DNA of 8,725 nucleotides from assembly GCA_031266115.1 (NCBI GenBank), contig JAISBQ010000205.1, positions 1-8,725 of the forward strand, given 5' to 3'. The DNA comes from Bifidobacteriaceae bacterium (GTDB taxonomy: Bacteria > Actinomycetota > Actinomycetes > Actinomycetales > WQXJ01). Both the position numbers and the translations under genes were made by a program. Positions 6,801 to 8,725 of this stretch are shown in pieces. Every line of letters begins with the position of its first letter. Within the stretch, counting starts at the first letter, position 1. The notes beneath the pieces were generated by a model. It ran no database searches. It was not told the origin of the DNA and was given only the letters and a program-made list of their open reading frames with translations.

Positions 6801-7177
6801 GGCTCCCCGGAGACGTCCGTCAGAGTCTCGCCGCCAGTACCCTCGATCGAACCAGCCGGGATAACGTAAATGTCTGAAGTCCGCAGTAGGCCGTCGCACC
6901 CTTCGCTGAGCGCCCCGCCGTCGATAATGACCTGCTGGTTCGACCCGAAACGGGTTTCTTCTAGAAGGAACCCAGGCGCGTATGCCCGGCTCGTCGGAGC
7001 GGGGATTGCGACCGAGCCCACCAACACGACCATCCCGGCTGCGGCCACCGCCACTGCCTTGGACCAGCGTGCGTGCCACCAACGGCTCCACGATCGCGGA
7101 TTCGAGCCTGGCGAATCATTCGAGGAAGAGCTGGGACTGGTGCGCGGACTGACATGCTGCGGCGACGATGCGGCCAT
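893..7177 (-). CDS. 2,094-residue LPXTG cell-wall adhesin with nested F5/8C-PKD, vWA and Mub-type repeats
   Basis: A large secreted protein anchored to the cell wall, inferred to act as an adhesin. Approximate residue order: 1-40 Ser/Pro-rich cytoplasmic n-region ending in an Arg/Trp cluster; 41-60 hydrophobic signal helix with possible cleavage after SRAYA (~66); 70-185 probable beta-rich unknown domain; 195-510 helical, Ala/Gln/Glu-rich unknown region; 511-590 PKD/Ig-like with an acidic DTDADGEFDDG loop; 596-684 Ig-like; 692-917 PKD domain interrupted by an F5/8 type C domain (~707-847); 920-1008 and 1011-1100 PKD; 1101-1180 Ig-like; 1199-1378 vWA with MIDAS DDSGS (D1207-S1211) and later ADEP; 1384-1512 DUF11/CARDB-like; 1516-2031 three MucBP+Muc_B2-type repeats; 2032-2057 Pro/Thr/Ala spacer; LPLTG 2058-2062; hydrophobic helix; ARRRTALR tail. 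Eight cysteines form four within-domain pairs. The ATG at 7175-7177 is the only possible start (an in-frame TGA lies upstream), with GAGG placed 6 bases before it. The gene looks monocistronic. Domain calls come from visible motifs; the ligand is unknown. Confidence 0.9.
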   Translation of the reverse strand: MAASSPQHVSPRTSPSSSSNDSPGSNPRSWSRWWHARWSKAVAVAAAGMVVLVGSVAIPAPTSRAYAPGFLLEETRFGSNQQVIIDGGALSEGCDGLLRTSDIYVIPAGSIEGTGGETLTDVSGEPNFASSAQIASQFFDFSLGWTAPTGGIGSGTYDIVEDVCRDGVFDFGADSILRNAFTVVLGAPGLPGEDVRAMKQMAGQRAGILEIATRSWQWFWFVYGTIPGLPKIYDGPTAVVKSIVKDLGCARLTGVGFPWIGITLHIGCRAAVTAADATILHPDVRKAYEKMADSLARIYRGIEGDPPDPNYTEAVQLTELPALPMAQSTDWDRAYEKLYHGQWTEALAAEAFLRALEKYQGAQQGADNPAALAQAKAVANYARQAIAGIKAQQAARQEVLDLDRQAGGFITAAGAAAFNELTDRIKQGGTWNADEVEILEAMGLDATDRQAFADAIMEDEWLDGTISPLADIDSEASVNDDATVAAFEDMAVAFEGIAAELEVILGIDRLTPYPEVTLTGPASATLGETINLTAATDPANTLAWDTDADGEFDDGTGTAASATADHLGPNLIGVRVTDTAGHQAVAYHTTDVEFTDSHPIIVAANPPLTADLTAKDGDVVAFEVTPGHTGSLPVTTAWFVNGEAVGTGEQVEVTADADTVFQFVQAVLTDSQGAIEWAVWELFTPPPLRQPPGLTAGFAALPTTGLVDVAWDQTGGKAVAASSVYSTSTTYAANNLTSARNSYWASANGQTQDQWVVIDLGADQDVSEVRITPYTTNTQPENVVLSTADSLEGPFTPFVTDAFGTGTSARSWSAPTGTHGRYLRAEFPELAAGQQYLRLSRIQVLSGQLGGPDVAFTDTTTGPAAVTTWAWDFGDGATSTEANPTHAYTAPGAYQVTLQVTDADGATSTHTRSQVVTGPITPVVTPPTTAAEGQAATISINTANMASLRVDWGDGTSATAIQAASFAALGTATTTNHSYADNGTYTITVTGTDAYGSPSTPVAQSLPVANRSPSISGVSARYELNVPQTWSPSTSVSDAPDDRASLQCEWDYGDGQTATGLCSAIRTWQPHAYQPGVYTATLTATDKDGGQIQASAAVTVKASHYVNVYPVAGTATAEAVTVRVKVWNLPNWTEAGGVEVTLAVAGTQIKVTTDEHGLAQARVPRQVGQAVDATVTDVPGTTAWAGSDSNDLSTIGKPQGDVLFLVDDSGSMGGAIAGVRNNIDFIADRLDVALDYQIGVMPLNYANSGPRILVPATDSLPWIHDAVARLNANGSGELGPDGIVSAFDSRTGLRPEAASCLVLVADEPTQWRNSTVADATRALEDNDTTLFSIVTMGANAQNQEYRDMATNSGGAVFDIAEFVKDPQPLLAALTTQCVASVAERPDLSVTIDDGLTQIALDEASTHTVTVTNDGLVQATGVEAVLDLTGPAQLGTVSGNATVTQTGAETWRVTWPAFTLPPGDSISFTVPWSPALTALPGEEVVAAVEVADDAANGADLSPANNQATDSTALVAPPEQSVSVVYVDDDAGSAEVPPAAGTHTTLVGRRLTPVGFAEADAQAGVPENYALVSVDNVDTYDDDAVPQTITVHLRHQHTLSSLVTTRTIEYTGAGSATPGPVVQQVVWLADTDLVTAVTLYSSGQGYPEVASPAVPAHGAVPAVVPATGPAAPTQVPPADQVVTVTYHELSEQSVAVVYVDDDAGLSTVTPAAGAPTALVGRRLTPVGFTEADAQAAVPEGYVLVSIDNVETYDDDDAQARTITVHLAHRHTLAAIVVTRVVEYSGAGAATPEPVIQEVLWQVDTDDVTGVSLYSASAGFPGVPSPAVPGFAAAPQVVPATGPVAPTATRPGDSTVTVAYVAIPEQLVSVVYVDDDAGASLVTPVAGAPTALVGRQLTLVGFTEADAQAGMPEGYVLVSVDNVETYDADDSQAQTITVHLAHHHTLSTVTVIRTIQYGGAGEGTPEPVVQEVLWYADTDDVTGVTLYWSAEGYPQVESPAVDGHVADRPLVAATDPAAATGVPPVDFVELVAYQPLAGPPPATATPAASTPRATATPSSALPLTGASGALATLVVALIVIAGGLAIHLAARRRTALR
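992..1006 (-). other. sortase recognition motif LPLTG with C-terminal sorting signal
   Basis: These codons encode LPLTG at residues 2058-2062 of the adhesin, followed by about 20 hydrophobic residues and a tail with three consecutive arginines. This is the complete tripartite cell-wall sorting signal, so covalent attachment to peptidoglycan by a sortase is expected. LPLTG is also the version often found on actinobacterial pilins, but I see no pilin motif (YPKN-type) and no sortase gene nearby, so a monomeric wall protein is the simpler reading. Confidence 0.9.
1085..1597 (-). repeat. Mub-type repeat 3 of the adhesin (residues 1861-2031)
   Basis: Third and wall-proximal unit, 171 codons, starting EQLVSVVYVDDDAG. 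It has the clearest Muc_B2 signature: IRTIQYGGAG, TPEPVVQEVLW, TDDVTGVTLYW, YPQVESPAVDGH and a final VELVAY strand. It is followed directly by the Pro/Thr/Ala-rich wall-spanning spacer and LPLTG. Confidence 0.8.
1598..2116 (-). repeat. Mub-type repeat 2 of the adhesin (residues 1688-1860)
   Basis: Second unit, 173 codons, starting EQSVAVVYVDDDAG. It shares with unit 3 long near-identical nucleotide stretches, for example around 1950-2045 compared with 1430-1530, encoding SxDNVETYD and VGFTEADAQA. The second half has TRVVEYSGAG, TPEPVIQEVLW and TDDVTGVSLY. Confidence 0.8.
2117..2632 (-). repeat. Mub-type repeat 1 of the adhesin (residues 1516-1687)
   Basis: First of three tandem units of about 172 codons. 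It opens with EQSVSVVYVDDDAG, continues through a MucBP-like part (LVGRRLTPVGF, YALVSVDNV, QTITVHLRHQH) and then a Muc_B2-like part (TRTIEYTGAG, TPGPVVQQVVW, ADTDLVTAVTLY, YPEVASPAV, ending in VTVTYHE). The two-part layout matches B1/B2 beta-grasp repeats of mucus-binding proteins. It is the most divergent of the three units; for example it has TDLVTAV where the others have TDDVTGV. Confidence 0.8.
3044..3583 (-). other. von Willebrand factor A domain of the adhesin
   Basis: Residues ~1199-1378 begin GDVLFLVDDSGSMGG, containing the DxSxS metal-ion-dependent adhesion site (D1207, S1209, S1211), and later SCLVLVADEPTQW (the ADEP aspartate, D1306, at the expected third motif) and TLFSIVTMGAN. 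The middle MIDAS threonine is not obvious: NGSGELGPDG occupies that loop. C1300 and C1377 could form a disulfide. The domain typically mediates divalent-cation-dependent protein binding. Confidence 0.85.
4637..5059 (-). other. F5/8 type C (discoidin) domain inside a PKD domain of the adhesin
   Basis: Residues ~707-847 carry the family's hallmarks: GGKAVAASSVYS at the entry strand, a YAANNLTSARNSYWAS loop, DQWVVIDLGA, VSEVRITPY and a closing GRYLRAEFPEL...LRLSRIQVLS. F5/8C/CBM32-like domains bind glycans or lipids. The flanking sequence is a PKD domain split in two: LTAGFAALPTTGLVDVAW before, and DVAFTDTTTGPAAVTTWAWDF after. Confidence 0.8.
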
Positions 7178-7263
7178 GGGGGACCTCGGACTCCGGTTGG
7201 CACCGCGTCCTCAACAATGCATCATGACTGGGTCGGACGCGGAGGGCTGTTGACTTTGACACG

Positions 7264-7293
7264 AAGCTACCACCGATTGAGCGCCGCGGTCAA
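7264..7293 (-). promoter_or_regulatory. candidate promoter of the adhesin gene
   Basis: On the minus strand TTGACC (7288-7293) and TAGCTT (7264-7269) are separated by 18 bases. This matches the housekeeping-sigma pattern and predicts a start near 7257 with a leader of about 80 bases before the ATG at 7175-7177. The -35 box overlaps the right arm of the inverted repeat at 7272-7298. Confidence 0.5.
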
Positions 7294-7298
7294 TCGGT
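7272..7298. promoter_or_regulatory. inverted repeat, candidate operator in the divergent promoter region
   Basis: ACCGATTGA (7272-7280) and its exact reverse complement TCAATCGGT (7290-7298) are separated by 9 bases, so arm centres lie 18 bp apart, close to two helical turns. The element spans the -35 box and much of the spacer of the adhesin promoter and lies upstream of the BI-1 -10 box. This geometry suits a dimeric transcription factor, probably repressing the adhesin. The regulator is not in the window. Confidence 0.45.
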
Positions 7299-7312
7299 CC
7301 GTTCGGGGCCAT

Positions 7313-7318
7313 TACCCT
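7313..7318 (+). promoter_or_regulatory. -10 box for leaderless BI-1 transcript
   Basis: TACCCT (TAnnnT) ends 6 bases before the ATG at 7325, so transcription would start at or next to the A of the start codon. No ribosome binding site precedes this ATG, which fits a leaderless mRNA, common in actinobacteria. No convincing -35 box is seen 17-18 bases upstream. Confidence 0.5.
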
Positions 7319-7324
7319 AAAGCC

Positions 7325-8212
7325 ATGGCCAATCCGATGCTCACCACATCGGCCATTTTCAATGGTGGAGTCCCTGGGTTCTACGCCTCGTTCTCCGGTC
7401 CCCGGCCCTGGCCCACTATCCACCTGGAATTCAGCCGCAACCTGGTGAAGCCATACCCGCCCGGCCCAGGGCACGCCCAGCCGACTGTCAACTCCATCAC
7501 CACCCCACGCATCACCTACGACGGCACTCTGATCAGGTCTGCAGCCATGTTCGCGCTGTTGTTGGTCGCCACCTGCGTGGGATGGGAGCTCGCGCCGATC
7601 CACCCGGCCCTCTCCTACGCTTGTGTGTACTTGGTGTGGGTGCTGCTGTACATAGCCCTCCGGCAACATACGCCCAGGCCACCGCTGGTCGTCGCGACCA
7701 TCGCCACGGAAGGGTTGATGCTCGGCGCCACCTGCGTGGCGTGGACTTCCGCCGACCTCGGTGGAACTCCGCTCCAAGCGCTCATAGCCGCTCTCGCGGT
7801 CACAGCGGCGACTCTTGTTTGCTTCGCCAGCGTCAAGATCCGGGCTTGGCCCAAGTCGGCGCAAGTCTCGGCAGTGGCCTTTGGCGGGTGCGTGCTCTAC
7901 TGCGTCACGAACCTCTTGGGAGCGAGGTTCGGTCTGGCCACCAGCCCGTTCGGCGCGGGTGAGTCTTTCGAGCTCTTCGGCGTTCCTCCCGCCATGGTCC
8001 TGGGCGTGGCCGGAGTCTTCGTGGGCGCGTACGCTCTGGTCGGCGATTTCGCCGCCGTCAAGCTGGGATCCGAGTCCGGCGCGCCCGCCCTGTACTCCTG
8101 GTGGGCCGTCCTCGTCCTGTTCGTCGAGGTGATATTCGTGTACCTCGTTCTCCTGGAACTACTGCTACTCGTGGTCGAGGCGATCAGCCAGCGCGCTGCC
8201 CGCCGCAGGTAG
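7325..8212 (+). CDS. Bax inhibitor-1/YccA family membrane protein
   Basis: A 295-residue integral membrane protein of the BI-1/YccA (TMBIM) family, whose characterised members are pH-sensitive calcium leak channels or membrane-protease partners; the function of actinobacterial members is not established. The N-terminus has the family's NP-x(4-5)-F-like opening (MANPMLTTSAIFNGG), then a Pro-rich cytoplasmic tail, ITYDGTLIR before helix 1, and hydrophobic helices at about 70-88, 93-113, 119-140, 147-169, 181-203, 219-243 and 254-287, ending in RAARRR. Family-like spots include ATEGLMLGAT in helix 3, VGDFAAV (D241) after helix 6 and SGAPALYSWWAV before helix 7. In helix 7 the usual YLEILRLL pattern reads YLVLLELLL, so the acidic position is Val and the Arg is Glu. 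The start at 7325 is preferred over an in-frame ATG at 7073 because the latter overlaps the adhesin coding region and adds unrelated sequence. The gene is divergent from the adhesin. Confidence 0.85.
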   Translation: MANPMLTTSAIFNGGVPGFYASFSGPRPWPTIHLEFSRNLVKPYPPGPGHAQPTVNSITTPRITYDGTLIRSAAMFALLLVATCVGWELAPIHPALSYACVYLVWVLLYIALRQHTPRPPLVVATIATEGLMLGATCVAWTSADLGGTPLQALIAALAVTAATLVCFASVKIRAWPKSAQVSAVAFGGCVLYCVTNLLGARFGLATSPFGAGESFELFGVPPAMVLGVAGVFVGAYALVGDFAAVKLGSESGAPALYSWWAVLVLFVEVIFVYLVLLELLLLVVEAISQRAARRR

Positions 8213-8375
8213 CGCGGCCGGGCCGCTCCAGGCGCAACCTGCCTTGGCGGACACCCCCAGCCGGAGTTGGACGATGCCGCCGGGTCGGCCAAGCGCGGCG
8301 GTGCAGCCCCGCGCCCAGTGGTTCTCGCCATTTGAGCCGACCCCCCGGCAATGCTGATGGGTCATTGGCCCAATT

Positions 8376-8415
8376 GCGGGACCGTCGACATACAACCCGA
8401 GCTGCACGGTCCCGC
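8376..8415. terminator. inverted repeat between convergent genes, possible bidirectional terminator
   Basis: GCGGGACCGT (8376-8385) and its exact reverse complement ACGGTCCCGC (8406-8415) flank 20 bases. The position midway between two converging genes suggests a bidirectional terminator, but the loop is long and no T-run follows on either side, so a protein-binding site is an alternative. Confidence 0.35.
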
Positions 8416-8443
8416 TCGCTCAGCCAAACACCCCGACGCTGGT

Positions 8444-8459
8444 CCCTCGCTGACGAGGG
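8444..8459. terminator. short stem-loop, possible terminator of the right-hand gene
   Basis: CCCTCG and CGAGGG pair around a CTGA loop, about 95 bases beyond the stop of the minus-strand gene. It is a compact stable hairpin without a T-run, so only a weak terminator candidate. Confidence 0.25.
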
Positions 8460-8553
8460 CGCCGTCCCCTATGTGGGTCGAAAGGCTGGAAGCGGCGGGG
8501 ACAAATGCCAGGACCAAGGCGTGCCTCAGCGGACTTCGGCTTCGGCGCCCTCC

Positions 8554-8725
8554 TCAACTCGCCAGCAATCCAGTGACGTCCGCGGGCGCCCACACCGTCC
8601 CGTCCGAGAACCTGACCTCCGCGAACTTGTAGGCGTTCTGGCCGTAGGAGAACCAGCACTCGAACGACGCCGAACCGCCCGGATACGACAGCACCAGCCG
8701 GTAGCCCGACTTCGACGCCACCACC
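8554..8725 (-). CDS. C-terminal 56 residues of a protein with a Trp/Tyr-rich F-x-DGTVW domain (partial)
   Basis: The gene enters from the right edge and ends at TGA 8554-8556; its start and most of its length lie outside. The visible part includes SGYRLVLSYPGG, SASFECWFSYGQNAYKFAEV and RFSDGTVWAPADVTGLLAS. The alternating beta-strand pattern and the FSDGTVW-x-x-x-D ending resemble the C-terminal part of the haemolysin-type calcium-binding-related (HCBP_related) domain found in RTX-like surface or secreted proteins, where a strand, a WF turn and an F-x-DGT-x-W motif occur in that order. This is a motif-level resemblance over few residues. One cysteine is present. The composition and codon use agree with real coding sequence. 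The function of the whole protein cannot be told from this fragment. Confidence 0.65.
   Translation of the reverse strand, partial: VVASKSGYRLVLSYPGGSASFECWFSYGQNAYKFAEVRFSDGTVWAPADVTGLLAS

Larger units (their letters stand above)
8213..8553. other. convergent intergenic region with hairpins, no gene seen
   Basis: This 341-base stretch separates two genes that point towards each other. It contains a small GCGGC-CGG-GCCGC stem right after the BI-1 stop (8214-8226), a 10-bp inverted repeat with 20-base loop (8376-8415) and a 6-bp stem CCCTCG-CTGA-CGAGGG (8444-8459). Open frames crossing it show no recognisable protein and run into the antisense of the right-hand gene. Its likely job is two-way transcription termination. 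Confidence 0.55.

Noticed and set aside
7250..7261. TTGACT and TTGACA on the plus strand, looking like -35 boxes for the BI-1 gene.
   Set aside because: No acceptable -10 hexamer lies 16-19 bases downstream of either one.
7073..7324. 84-codon N-terminal extension of the BI-1 gene from an upstream ATG at 7073.
   Set aside because: It overlaps the 5' end of the adhesin gene and both promoters and encodes Arg-rich sequence unlike the family. The ATG at 7325 gives the typical NP...F start with a leaderless -10 box.
8361..8376. Short palindrome ATTGG-C-CCAAT as a possible operator.
   Set aside because: Five-base arms are expected by chance, and no promoter is visible next to it.
8351..8632. 93-codon plus-strand frame in the convergent intergenic region.
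   Set aside because: It has no ribosome binding site or recognisable sequence, and its second half is antisense to the right-hand gene.

Overview
The window is GC-rich DNA (roughly two-thirds G+C by eye) from an actinobacterium. The left edge carries the N-terminal part of an actinobacterial-type RNA polymerase beta subunit gene, with the TTG start followed by AASR that this phylum often uses. G/C-ending codons dominate, a probable leaderless promoter is present, and a large LPXTG-anchored surface protein sits in the middle. The lineage below phylum cannot be fixed from the sequence alone.

Layout, left to right: (1) 1-524, minus strand, 5' part of rpoB. It runs off the left edge and its reading frame is broken close to the start. 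(2) 525-892, intergenic, with an rpoB promoter (TGGACA-N17-TAAGCT) and a perfect 17-bp-arm hairpin just behind the next gene. (3) 893-7177, minus strand, one 2,094-residue cell-wall-anchored adhesin. It has a signal peptide, an unrecognised N-terminal region, Ig/PKD-like domains with an F5/8 type C (discoidin) domain nested in one of them, a von Willebrand factor A domain with a MIDAS motif, a DUF11/CARDB-like domain, three tandem MucBP + Muc_B2-type (Mub-like) repeats of about 172 residues, and an LPLTG sorting signal. (4) 7178-7324, a compact divergent regulatory region with a promoter for the adhesin (TTGACC-N18-TAGCTT), a 9-9-9 inverted repeat lying across that promoter's -35 box, and a -10 box placed for leaderless transcription of the right-hand gene. 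(5) 7325-8212, plus strand, a seven-helix Bax inhibitor-1/YccA family membrane protein. (6) 8213-8553, a convergent intergenic region with two inverted repeats. (7) 8554-8725, minus strand, the last 56 codons of a gene that runs off the right edge and ends in a Trp/Tyr-rich domain with an F-x-DGTVW motif.

Functionally, the window is a housekeeping gene (rpoB) beside an accessory surface-adhesion locus. The adhesin combines several recognised binding or spacer modules (mucin-binding, discoidin, vWA, PKD) and most likely mediates attachment to glycans or host/matrix surfaces. No sortase, pilin partner or regulator gene lies in the window. The adhesin and the BI-1 gene are divergent and could share control through the palindrome. 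The points most worth checking are the rpoB frame break, the nested F5/8C-in-PKD arrangement, the unknown N-terminal region of the adhesin, and the palindrome in the divergent promoter.
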